Positions 52,767 to 63,001 of a stretch of 64,000 nucleotides of DNA are shown here, one piece after another. Numbering within the stretch: position 1 is the first letter of the stretch; each line of letters opens with the position of its first letter. The stretch spans positions 434,001-498,000 of the forward strand of contig NZ_JASNWF010000002.1 of NCBI RefSeq assembly GCF_030283205.1, written 5' to 3'. The notes under the pieces were generated by a model. That model saw only the letters and a list, made by a program, of their open reading frames with translations. It searched no databases and was not told the DNA's origin. This DNA comes from Actinomadura opuntiae. Its GTDB lineage: Bacteria > Actinomycetota > Actinomycetes > Streptosporangiales > Streptosporangiaceae. A program made the translations under genes and the position numbers.

Positions 52767-54077
52767 GTGGCCCAGCAGCCGACCGCTGAGGACGAGGTCG
52801 TGGGGCTCTGCCAGGAGCTCATCCGGATCGACACCAGCAATCCGGGGGATCATTCGGGGCCCGGGGAGCGGGTCGCGGCGGAGTACGTCGCCGAGAAGCT
52901 GGCGGAGGTGGGGCTGGAGGCGACGATCCTCGAGTCGCATCCCGGGCGGGCCAGCGTCGTGGCGCGGATCGAGGGGGAGGACCCGGGGCGCGACGCCCTG
53001 CTGTTGCACGGGCACCTGGACGTGGTGCCCGCGCGCCGCGAGGACTGGACGCGGGACCCGTTCGGCGGCGAGATCGCGGACGGGTGCGTCTGGGGCCGCG
53101 GGGCCGTGGACATGAAGGACATGGACGCGATGATCCTCGCGGTGGTGCGGCAGCGGCTGCGGGAGGGGCGCAGGCCGCCGCGGGACGTGGTGCTGGCGTT
53201 CCTGGCGGACGAGGAGGCCGGCGGGAAGTGGGGCGCGCGGTGGCTCGTCGATGAGCATCCCGGGCTGTTCGAGGGGTGCACCGAGGCCGTGGGGGAGGTC
53301 GGCGGGTTCAGCCTGACCGTGCCGGGCGACAAGCGGCTGTACCTCATCGAGACGGCGGAGAAGGGCATCGCCTGGATGAACCTGACCGCCAAGGGCACCG
53401 CGGGGCACGGGTCGATGGTGCATCCGGACAACGCGGTGACGGCGCTGGCGGCGGCCGTGGCGCGGCTGGGGGAGCACGAGTTCCCGGTGCAGCTGACGAA
53501 GACGGTGCGGGCGTTCCTGGAGCGGGCGTGCCTGGCGTACGGGGTGGAGTTCGATCCGGAGCACCCGGAGGCGTGCCTGGAGCGGATCGGCCCGCTCGCG
53601 CGGATGATCGGGGCGACGCTGCGGCACACGCTGAATCCGACGCGGCTGGACGCGGGATACAAGACCAATGTCATTCCGCAGAGCGCGACGGCTCAGGTGG
53701 ACGGGCGTTTCCTGCCCGGCTACGAGGACGATTTCTTCGCGACCGTGGACGAACTTCTCGGGCCGGGCGTCGAGCGGGATTTCGTGCATCACGACCACGC
53801 GGTGGAGACCGAGTACGAGGGGGCGCTGGTCGCGGCGATGGAGGCGGCGCTGACCTCGGAGGACCCGGGGGCGCTGCCGGTGCCGTACTGCCTGAGCGGC
53901 GGGACGGACGCCAAGTCGTTCGCGCGCCTCGGCATGCGGTGCTTCGGCTTCGCACCGCTGAAATTGCCCCCAGAGTTGGACTTTTCCGGAATGTTCCATG
54001 GCATCGACGAGCGCGTTCCGGTGGACGGCCTGCGCTTCGGCGTGCGCGTTCTCGACCAATTCCTCGACCGCTCTTGA
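52767..54077 (+). CDS. M20-family metallopeptidase/deacylase
   Basis: 436 residues from the GTG at 52767 (AAGGTG 7 nt upstream). It is a two-domain M20 protein: first zinc ligand region HGHLDVVP with catalytic Asp, GRGAVDMKDMDAM, EEAGG with the general-base Glu (DEEAGGKWGA), and a lid/dimerisation domain (about 190-310), with a closing SGGTDAKSF and FHGIDERVPVDGL. Members include ArgE-, DapE- and aminoacylase-like enzymes; this one is typical of the actinobacterial group annotated M20/M25/M40. It is cytosolic. Its substrate is unknown. Confidence 0.93.
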   Translation: MAQQPTAEDEVVGLCQELIRIDTSNPGDHSGPGERVAAEYVAEKLAEVGLEATILESHPGRASVVARIEGEDPGRDALLLHGHLDVVPARREDWTRDPFGGEIADGCVWGRGAVDMKDMDAMILAVVRQRLREGRRPPRDVVLAFLADEEAGGKWGARWLVDEHPGLFEGCTEAVGEVGGFSLTVPGDKRLYLIETAEKGIAWMNLTAKGTAGHGSMVHPDNAVTALAAAVARLGEHEFPVQLTKTVRAFLERACLAYGVEFDPEHPEACLERIGPLARMIGATLRHTLNPTRLDAGYKTNVIPQSATAQVDGRFLPGYEDDFFATVDELLGPGVERDFVHHDHAVETEYEGALVAAMEAALTSEDPGALPVPYCLSGGTDAKSFARLGMRCFGFAPLKLPPELDFSGMFHGIDERVPVDGLRFGVRVLDQFLDRS

Positions 54078-54177
54078 ATTTCCCGTTGCCAATGCGATGA
54101 GTGGTGCTATCGTCACCGTTCGTAGGGACCCGCCCGTCCCGTGAGGGATGGGCGGTGGTCGCAACGGAGGTCTCACG

Positions 54178-54900
54178 GTGGCATGTGACGCGACGCGGGA
54201 ACGGGCGCTCGGCGCCCGGCTGCGCCGTGTCGCCACCGGGCGGACCGTCCGGCGGCTGCTCGTCCTCGCCGGCCTGCTGGTCGCGGGCTGGATCCTCGGC
54301 GGCATGGCACAGCAGGCCAGCGCCGCCGAGGCGCCCGCGCCGCCGAAGGCCGTCGCGGACGCTCCGGTGCTGGCCACGGTGCTGCCGGCTCCGCATTCCC
54401 CGATCCCGTCGGTGGTCGGGGCCGTCAAGCACCAGGCGCCGCCCGTGCGGGCGGTGGCGCCCGTCAAGCCCGTCACGCCCGTCGAGGCGGCGGAGCAGGC
54501 GGGTCAGGCGAAGCCGGCCGGGGCGGCGAAGGCCGCGCCGCCGGCGGAGCGGCGCACCGCGCCGCCGAAGGCGCACGGCGCACCGCGCCGCGCGAGCGGG
54601 AGCGCGGCGCCGGTGCGCCGTGCACACGTCCGGGCGCATGCGGTCTCCCGGCCGCGTCCGGCGTCCCATGCCCGGCACCACCGTGCCATCGAGCGGCACC
54701 CCGCGCCTTTCCAGGCGCCGGGCCAGTCCGGCACGCATTCGGTGACCTGCGGCGGTGTTCCGATCGGTGCCGCCGCCGGGCTGCCGACCGTTTTCCCGTG
54801 GGCTCCCGTCCCGCCGCGAGCCTGCGTTCCGCGCCGTTTCGGCGCGGTTCCCCCGGCCGTCCGCACCGCCGCGGACGAGCCCTCCTTCGCGCCTGACTAA
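54178..54900 (+). CDS. Secreted Ala/Pro/Arg-rich surface protein
   Basis: 240 residues from a GTG with GGAGG 7 nt upstream. Arg-rich n-region, hydrophobic core (LLVLAGLLVAGWILGGMA, about 27-45) and AQQASA cleavage form a signal peptide. The mature part is low-complexity: Pro/Val/Ala, then Lys/Ala and Arg/His-rich stretches, and a short C-terminal region with two cysteines (SVTCGGVP, RACVPR). No family was recognised. It precedes a chaplin-like protein by 130 bp, so both may act at the cell surface or in aerial growth. Confidence 0.75.
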   Translation: MACDATRERALGARLRRVATGRTVRRLLVLAGLLVAGWILGGMAQQASAAEAPAPPKAVADAPVLATVLPAPHSPIPSVVGAVKHQAPPVRAVAPVKPVTPVEAAEQAGQAKPAGAAKAAPPAERRTAPPKAHGAPRRASGSAAPVRRAHVRAHAVSRPRPASHARHHRAIERHPAPFQAPGQSGTHSVTCGGVPIGAAAGLPTVFPWAPVPPRACVPRRFGAVPPAVRTAADEPSFAPD

Positions 54901-55032
54901 TCCCTGATCACAGGCTTGCGGCCGGATGCCCGTGCGGCTCGGGCCGGTCCGCGGCCTGCCGTCAGGCGCGCCCTTTCCACGAGACCCCCGACGTCTCGGC
55001 ATTCCATTCCTTCATCCCCCGAACGGAGCATC

Positions 55033-57330
55033 ATGCGAACGTGGGCAAAAAGCACCGCACGCACCGCGGTGGTCACCGCGAGTTTCGTCGCCCTCGGTGT
55101 CAGCGCCATTCCCGCCAACGCCTTCGCCGACGCCACCAACGGCGACGGCAGCGTGCTCGGCGGCAACCAGGTCGACCTGCCGGTCTCCGCGCCGGTCGAC
55201 GTCAGCGGCAACGGCGCGGGCATCGTCGGCAGCGGGCACGGGGTGTCCCGCGGCGGCGCGTCCGTCCTGAACGGCGGCGGGGGAGGCGGCCAGCACACCT
55301 CCGGCACCGGCAGCGTCGGCGGCGGCAACCAGGTCAACGCGCCGATCTCGCTGCCGGTGAACGCCTGCGGCAACGCCGTCGCCCTGATCGGCAAGGCGGA
55401 CGCGGGCTGCCCCGGCGGCTCGTCCGTGCACAACGGCGGCGGCGCCGGCGGCCAGCAGACCTCCGGCGCGCACAGCGTGCTCGGCGGCAACCAGGTGAAC
55501 GCGCCGATCTCCGCGCCCGTGGACGTCTGCGGCAACGCGGTCGCGATCATCGGCAAGGCGGAGGCGGGCTGCGAGGGCGGCGCGACCGTGCACAACGGCG
55601 GCGCGGGCCACGGCAGCGGGCAGAGCACCGACGGCTCGCTCGGCGTCATCGCCGGCAACCAGGTGAACGCGCCGATCAGCGCGCCGGTGAACGTCTGCGG
55701 CAACGCCGTCGCGATCGTCGGCGAGGCGGTCGCCGGCTGCGAGGGCGGCGCGATCGTCAAGAACGGCGGGGACACCGGTGCCGGGCAGCGGACGTCCGGG
55801 CTGCACAGCGTGCTCGGCGGCAACCAGGCGAACGCCCCGGTCAGCGCGCCGGTGGACGTGTGCGGCAACGCGATCGGCAACGCCCTCGCCGAATGCGAGG
55901 GCGGCGCGTCGGTCCGCAACGGCGGGCACGGGACGGGCGGGCAGACCACCGACGGGACGTCCAGCGTCATCGGCGGGAACCAGGCGAACGCGCCGATCAG
56001 CGTCCCGGCGACCGTCTGCGGCAACGCCGCGGCGCTGGTCGGCGAGGCCGGCGCGTACTGCGAGGGCGGCGCGCACGCGCGCAGCAGCTCCGGCGGCGAC
56101 CAGCACACCTCCGGCACCGGCAGCGTCGGCGGCGGCAACCAGGGCAACGCGCCCATCACCGCGCCGGTCGACGTCTGCGGGAACGCCGCCGCGGTCGTCG
56201 GGAAGGCCGCCGCGCACTGCAACGGCCAGACGCTGGTCGAGGGCTCGCAGGGGCCCGGCGGGCACACCTCCGGGAACGGAAGCGTCGGCGGCGGCAACCA
56301 GGCGCACGCGCCGGCGAAGGCCCCCGTGGACGCGTGCGGGAACGTCGGCGCCGTGGTCGGCCGGTCCCTCGCGCACTGCCAGGACGGCCCGGGCTTCGGC
56401 GGCTACCACCCCTACGCCCGCTCCGCCGGCGACCCGCTGCCGGTGAACCCCGGTTCGGCGCTGCCCGTCGTGCCGCAGCTGCCGGGCGCGGGCGACCGCG
56501 CGGCCGGGACGCCCGGGACGCCCGGGACCACCGGGAAGAACGGGACCGCCGGGCTGCCCGTGACCGGCCTGCCGAACGTGTCGCAGGCCCTTTCCGGCGC
56601 GACCTCGACCGTCAACCGGATCCCGGCGACCAGGAGCGTGCCGGTGTCGGACGCCCTGTCCGCGACCAACCTGCTCCCGCGCACCGCCGCGCAGCGCACC
56701 GCCGCGCAGCGCACCGCCGCGCAGCGCACCGCCGCGCAGCGGACCGGCGCCCCGGCCCTGGGCCCGGTCCCCGGCTCGCAGCTGCCCGCCGCCGAGACCC
56801 TGCCCGTCCGCGGCGACCTGCCCACGGTGAACGGCCTGCTCGGCGGCGCCATGACGCCGAAGGTCACGCCCAAGGTCAACGGCCTGCCGAAGGCTCCGCG
56901 CACGGACGCCGAGCGGACCGTCCACACCGGCGGCAACGGCATGACGATCGCGACGCTGCCCGTCGACCCGAGCGCGCTGCCGACCAGGGCGCTGCCCGCG
57001 GTGCCGGTCGTCCCGGTGGCCCCGAACGCCCGCACGTCCGGCACCGCGCTCCCCGTCACCGGCCTGCCGGGGACGAAGGGCGTCAAGCACCCCGGGACCG
57101 GAAGCGTGAAGCTGCCGGCGGGCGTCGCGCTGCCCGCCGGGACCGCCAAGGCGCCGAAGGTCGGCGGCGCGGTCACCGACCTCGGCCCGGTCCGGAACGT
57201 CGCCGACAACGCGCCGCTCACCTCGGGAACCGAGAGCGGCTCGCTGTGGGCGCTCGGTGCGGCGGCGCTGGCCGCGGCGCTCTCCGGCGCGGTCACGCTG
57301 GGCCGCCGCCTGCGTCCCGGCCGCCGCTGA
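55033..57330 (+). CDS. Large chaplin-like repeat surface protein
   Basis: 765 residues. A signal peptide (about 1-32) is followed by eight repeats of about 50-57 residues, roughly residues 38-445. Each has GGNQ-NAP-S-PV--CGNA---G--- and a second Cys about 13 residues later, as in chaplins; the first repeat lacks both Cys (DVSGNG). Then come a Pro/Thr/Gly region with LPVTG twice (about 507 and 672), four RTAAQ pentapeptides and a C-terminal hydrophobic helix with RRLRPGRR tail, suggesting wall or membrane anchoring. Chaplins build the hydrophobic aerial-hypha coat; this protein carries far more repeats than the usual two. Confidence 0.9.
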   Translation: MRTWAKSTARTAVVTASFVALGVSAIPANAFADATNGDGSVLGGNQVDLPVSAPVDVSGNGAGIVGSGHGVSRGGASVLNGGGGGGQHTSGTGSVGGGNQVNAPISLPVNACGNAVALIGKADAGCPGGSSVHNGGGAGGQQTSGAHSVLGGNQVNAPISAPVDVCGNAVAIIGKAEAGCEGGATVHNGGAGHGSGQSTDGSLGVIAGNQVNAPISAPVNVCGNAVAIVGEAVAGCEGGAIVKNGGDTGAGQRTSGLHSVLGGNQANAPVSAPVDVCGNAIGNALAECEGGASVRNGGHGTGGQTTDGTSSVIGGNQANAPISVPATVCGNAAALVGEAGAYCEGGAHARSSSGGDQHTSGTGSVGGGNQGNAPITAPVDVCGNAAAVVGKAAAHCNGQTLVEGSQGPGGHTSGNGSVGGGNQAHAPAKAPVDACGNVGAVVGRSLAHCQDGPGFGGYHPYARSAGDPLPVNPGSALPVVPQLPGAGDRAAGTPGTPGTTGKNGTAGLPVTGLPNVSQALSGATSTVNRIPATRSVPVSDALSATNLLPRTAAQRTAAQRTAAQRTAAQRTGAPALGPVPGSQLPAAETLPVRGDLPTVNGLLGGAMTPKVTPKVNGLPKAPRTDAERTVHTGGNGMTIATLPVDPSALPTRALPAVPVVPVAPNARTSGTALPVTGLPGTKGVKHPGTGSVKLPAGVALPAGTAKAPKVGGAVTDLGPVRNVADNAPLTSGTESGSLWALGAAALAAALSGAVTLGRRLRPGRR
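56680..56739 (+). repeat. Four tandem 15-bp repeats (RTAAQ) in the chaplin-like gene
   Basis: CGCACCGCCGCGCAG repeats four times, at 56680, 56695, 56710 and 56725, encoding RTAAQ. Confidence 0.9.
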
Positions 57331-57353
57331 CCGACCCGGCCGCCGGCCCGGCG

Positions 57354-57392
57354 GGGCCTGCCGGACGGTGACGACTCCCGTCCGGCAGGCCC
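57354..57392 (+). terminator. Hairpin after the chaplin-like gene
   Basis: A perfect 15-bp stem (GGGCCTGCCGGACGG with CCGTCCGGCAGGCCC) around a 9-nt loop, 24 nt past the stop codon. Confidence 0.8.
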
Positions 57393-57656
57393 GACCATGA
57401 ACGCTTTGCCCGTCCCGGAGGCGCGGTCCGGGGCGGGCGAAGCCTTGTCCGCGCCCAGCCGGCGCGCACGGCGTTCGGGCGCGGGCATCCCGGCCGGCGA
57501 ATATGATTACGGGACGTCATGCGTTTCGTACGTAGTGCTACGCTCCGTCCGGGACTCGGGTGAGCCGCCCTGAACGGGCGCCGATCTCCGGGGAGGGGCG
57601 GGAAACGGAGCGAACCTCCGCGGCCGGCCGGAACGCCGGAACGGCCGGGGCGGTTC
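57393..57656. other. Intergenic with an isolated promoter-like palindrome
   Basis: CGTAG-TG-CTACG at 57531-57542 overlaps TACGCT (57539-57544), resembling the autoregulated promoter of a TetR-type gene, but no such gene follows. Nothing else was recognised. Confidence 0.35.
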
Positions 57657-57842
57657 TCAGAACGTGCGGACCGCGCGGATGACCTTGCGCCGCAGTTGAA
57701 TACGGCGGCGGCCGTCCGGGTAGAGGCGCAACCGATCGATCTCCCAGCCGCCGTGCTCGGCGTGCTCGGTCAGGATCTGCCGGGCGGTGTCACGCGTGGT
57801 GCCGGCCGGCAGTGACAGGACGAGGTAGGTGTACTGCACCAT
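57657..57842 (-). CDS. DUF5703 protein
   Basis: 61 residues from the ATG at 57842 (an ATG three codons earlier overlaps the promoter box). The pattern YLVLSLPAGTTRDTARQILTEHAEHGGWEIDRLRLYPDGRRRIQLRRKVIR matches the DUF5703 family, a small actinobacterial protein often located near topA. The start has TAATAAT 6-7 nt upstream and no Shine-Dalgarno. The function is unknown. Confidence 0.88.
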   Translation of the reverse strand: MVQYTYLVLSLPAGTTRDTARQILTEHAEHGGWEIDRLRLYPDGRRRIQLRRKVIRAVRTF

Positions 57843-58095
57843 TGCGACCATTATTACTTGGTGGACCGGGTGTTGTGCAGCGCAGGGCGGCGGCCCGGTC
57901 CGCACGGGTGGTGGCGGCATGTCATCCTGTCCGGAGGCGAGCGGCGGATGAGAGTTGCGCCCGCCACGGGCGGAGCGACGACCGAAGGGGCGGCGTGGGG
58001 GCATCCGGGCATGAACCCGCCGTCATGCGACGTTGTAGGAAGCCTGTGTAAGAAGAGTGTGAGCGAGAAGACCAGACAGCGAGGTTGGAGCGACT

Positions 58096-60837
58096 GTGCC
58101 AGCCAAGAACGGCACTGCGAAGAGTGGCCAGGCGAACGGCGCCGGCACGCGACTGGTGATCGTCGAGTCGCCCGCGAAGGCGAAGACGATCGCGGGTTAC
58201 CTGGGCCGTGGCTACATCGTGGAGTCCAGTATCGGCCATATCCGGGACCTGCCCGGGAGCGCCTCGGAGGTGCCGGCCAAGTACAAGGGCGAGCCGTGGG
58301 CGAAGCTCGGTGTGAACATCGAGCACGACTTCGATCCGCTGTACGTGGTCAACGCCGACAAGAAGGCGCAGGTCGCCAAGCTCAAGAAGCTGCTGGCCGA
58401 GGCCGACGAGCTCTTCCTCGCCACGGACGAGGACCGGGAGGGCGAGGCCATCGCCTGGCACCTCCAGGACGTCCTGAAGCCGAAGGTGCCGGTGCACCGG
58501 ATGGTCTTCAACGAGATCACCAAGGACGCGATCCAGCGCGCCGCCGCGAACCCGCGGCAGCTGAACATGCGGCTGGTCGACGCGCAGGAGACGCGCCGCA
58601 TCCTGGACCGGCTCTACGGGTACGAGGTCAGCCCCGTCCTGTGGAAGAAGGTCATGCCGAAGCTGTCGGCGGGCCGGGTGCAGTCGGTGGCGACGCGGCT
58701 GGTGGTGGAGCGCGAGCGCGAGCGGATCGCCTTCGTCCCGGCGCACTACTGGGACATCCTGGCCGAGTTCGACACCGGTAAGGAGGACGAGCCCAAGGCG
58801 TTCAAGGCCGGGCTCGTCTCGGTGGACGGCAAGCGGGTCGCGCAGGGCCGCGACTTCGCCTCCGACGGCACGCTGAAGACCAGGGACGCGCTGCACCTGG
58901 ACGAGCCGTCGGCGCGCGCGCTGGCCGACCGTCTGCGCGGCAGGCCGTACGAGGTCAAGTCGGTCGAGTCCAAGCCGTACACGCGCAAGCCGTACCCGCC
59001 GTTCCGGACGACGACGCTGCAGCAGGAGGCCAGCCGCAAGCTGGGGTACTCCGCCAAGTACACGATGTCGGTGGCGCAGAAGCTGTACGAGAACGGCTTC
59101 ATCACCTACATGCGAACCGACTCGATCACGCTGTCGGAGACGGCGATCACGGCGGCGCGGCGGCAGGCGGCGACCCTCTTCGGCGGCGAGTACGTGCCGG
59201 ACAAGCCGCGCGTCTACCAGTCGAAGGTGAAGAACGCGCAGGAGGCGCACGAGGCGATCCGCCCGGCGGGCGACAGCTTCCGCACGCCCGCCGAGACGGG
59301 CCTGTCCGGCGACCAGTTCCGGCTGTACGAGCTGATCTGGAAGCGGACGATCGCGTCGCAGATGAAGGACGCGGCGGGCCGCTCGGTGTCGATCCGGGTG
59401 ACCGGCGTCTCCACGCAGAACGAGACCGCCGAGTTCGGCGCGACCGGTAAGACGATCACCTTCTACGGGTTCCTCAAGGCCTACGTCGAGAGCGCGGACG
59501 ACCCGGCCACCGACCGCGACGACCAGGAGCGGCGGCTGCCGAACCTGGAGCAGGGCGACCGGCTGTCGGCCAACGCGGTGGACGCCGAGGGCCACTCGAC
59601 CCGCCCTCCGGCCCGCTACACCGAGGCGAGCCTGGTCAAGGAGCTGGAGGAGCGGGAGATCGGCCGCCCGTCCACCTACGCCTCGATCATCGGCACGATC
59701 CTCGACCGCGGCTACGTGTTCAAGAAGGGCACGGCGCTCGTCCCGTCGTTCCTGGCGTTCGCCGTGGTCAACCTGCTGGAGCAGCACTTCGGCAACCTGG
59801 TCGACTACGACTTCACCGCGCACATGGAGGACGGTCTCGACGAGATCGCCCGCGGTGAGGCCGAGCGGGTCCGCTGGCTGTCGCGGTTCTACTTCGGCGA
59901 CAACGGCGACGAGGGGCTCAAGGAGCTCACCGAGGACATCAGCGACATCGACGCCAAGGGGATCAGCTCGTTCCCGGTCAAGGGCACCGACATCATGGTG
60001 CGCGTCGGCCGGTACGGGCCCTACCTCGACCGCGACGGCGAGCGCGTCAACATCCCCGAGGACATCGCGCCCGACGAGCTGACGGCGGAGAAGGCCGAGG
60101 AGCTGTTCGCGCAGCCGTCCGGTGACCGGGAGCTGGGCGTCGACCCGCAGACCGGGCACATGATCGTGGCGAAGTCGGGGCGGTTCGGCCCGTACGTGAC
60201 CGAGATCCTGCCCGAGGCGGCGTCGGCTTCGCCGACGTCGCCTTCGGCGACACCGCCCGCCGAGGGCTCGAAACCTGCTGGCCAAAAGCGTGGGCGCACG
60301 AAGAAGGCCGACGCGGCCAAGCCGCGCACCGGCTCCCTCTTCAAGTCGATGTCGCTGGACACGATCACGCTGGACGACGCGCTGAAGCTGCTGTCGCTGC
60401 CGCGCACGCTGGGCGAGCTGGACGGCGAGCCGGTGACGGCGCAGAACGGGCGGTTCGGCCCGTACATCAAGAGGGGCACCGACAGCCGCTCGCTCGGCTC
60501 GGAGGACGAGCTGTTCACCGTCACGCTGGAGCAGGCCAAGGAGCTGTTCGCGCAGCCGAAGCAGCGGGGCCGCAGGGCCGCCGCGGCGGCGCCGCTGCGC
60601 GAGCTCGGCAAGGACCCGGTGAGCGAGAAGCCGGTGGTGGTGAAGGAGGGCCGGTTCGGCCCGTACGTCACCGACGGCGAGACGAACGCCAGCCTCCGCA
60701 AGGGCGACGAGGTCGAGTCCATCACGATCCAGCGCGCCGCGGAGCTGCTCGCCGAGCGGCGTGAGAAGGTGGCCGCGGGCGGCGGGAAGAAGAAGACGAC
60801 GACCCGCCGCCGCACCTCTGCAAAGTCCGGCTCATAA
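58096..60837 (+). CDS. topA: DNA topoisomerase I
   Basis: 913 residues from a GTG with GGAG 5 nt upstream. It is a type IA topoisomerase: TOPRIM domain (IVESPAKAKTIAGYLG; acidic triad TDEDREGEAIAWH), catalytic Tyr at about 338 (ITYMRTDS), and the QEAHEAIRP segment. The C-terminal part has several Topo_C repeats (GRFGPYV or GRYGPYL four times) and a basic KKKTTTRRRTS tail instead of zinc fingers, as in mycobacteria and streptomycetes. It relaxes negative supercoils. First of the topA-tmk-holB core segment. Confidence 0.98.
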   Translation: MPAKNGTAKSGQANGAGTRLVIVESPAKAKTIAGYLGRGYIVESSIGHIRDLPGSASEVPAKYKGEPWAKLGVNIEHDFDPLYVVNADKKAQVAKLKKLLAEADELFLATDEDREGEAIAWHLQDVLKPKVPVHRMVFNEITKDAIQRAAANPRQLNMRLVDAQETRRILDRLYGYEVSPVLWKKVMPKLSAGRVQSVATRLVVERERERIAFVPAHYWDILAEFDTGKEDEPKAFKAGLVSVDGKRVAQGRDFASDGTLKTRDALHLDEPSARALADRLRGRPYEVKSVESKPYTRKPYPPFRTTTLQQEASRKLGYSAKYTMSVAQKLYENGFITYMRTDSITLSETAITAARRQAATLFGGEYVPDKPRVYQSKVKNAQEAHEAIRPAGDSFRTPAETGLSGDQFRLYELIWKRTIASQMKDAAGRSVSIRVTGVSTQNETAEFGATGKTITFYGFLKAYVESADDPATDRDDQERRLPNLEQGDRLSANAVDAEGHSTRPPARYTEASLVKELEEREIGRPSTYASIIGTILDRGYVFKKGTALVPSFLAFAVVNLLEQHFGNLVDYDFTAHMEDGLDEIARGEAERVRWLSRFYFGDNGDEGLKELTEDISDIDAKGISSFPVKGTDIMVRVGRYGPYLDRDGERVNIPEDIAPDELTAEKAEELFAQPSGDRELGVDPQTGHMIVAKSGRFGPYVTEILPEAASASPTSPSATPPAEGSKPAGQKRGRTKKADAAKPRTGSLFKSMSLDTITLDDALKLLSLPRTLGELDGEPVTAQNGRFGPYIKRGTDSRSLGSEDELFTVTLEQAKELFAQPKQRGRRAAAAAPLRELGKDPVSEKPVVVKEGRFGPYVTDGETNASLRKGDEVESITIQRAAELLAERREKVAAGGGKKKTTTRRRTSAKSGS

Positions 60838-60852
60838 CGACATTCGCGCCGA

Positions 60853-60858
60853 TACCCT
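60853..60858 (+). promoter_or_regulatory. -10 box of tmk, leaderless start
   Basis: TACCCT is followed by 7 nt and the ATG at 60866, without a Shine-Dalgarno. Confidence 0.55.
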
Positions 60859-60865
60859 GACCGAC

Positions 60866-62983
<2,118 letters not shown>

Positions 62984-62989
62984 AGGCCG

Positions 62990-62995
62990 TAGCCT
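62990..62995 (+). promoter_or_regulatory. -10 box of holB, leaderless start
   Basis: TAGCCT is followed by 6 nt and the ATG at 63002. Confidence 0.5.
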
Positions 62996-63001
62996 GGTGC
63001 C

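Noticed and set aside
55150..56400. Regular repeats resembling a CRISPR array
   Set aside because: The units are coding, diverged and in frame with chaplin repeats, without identical repeats or unique spacers.
55012..57090. Long minus-strand frame across the chaplin-like gene
   Set aside because: It is an artefact of the repeat DNA; the plus-strand frame has a signal peptide and chaplin repeats.
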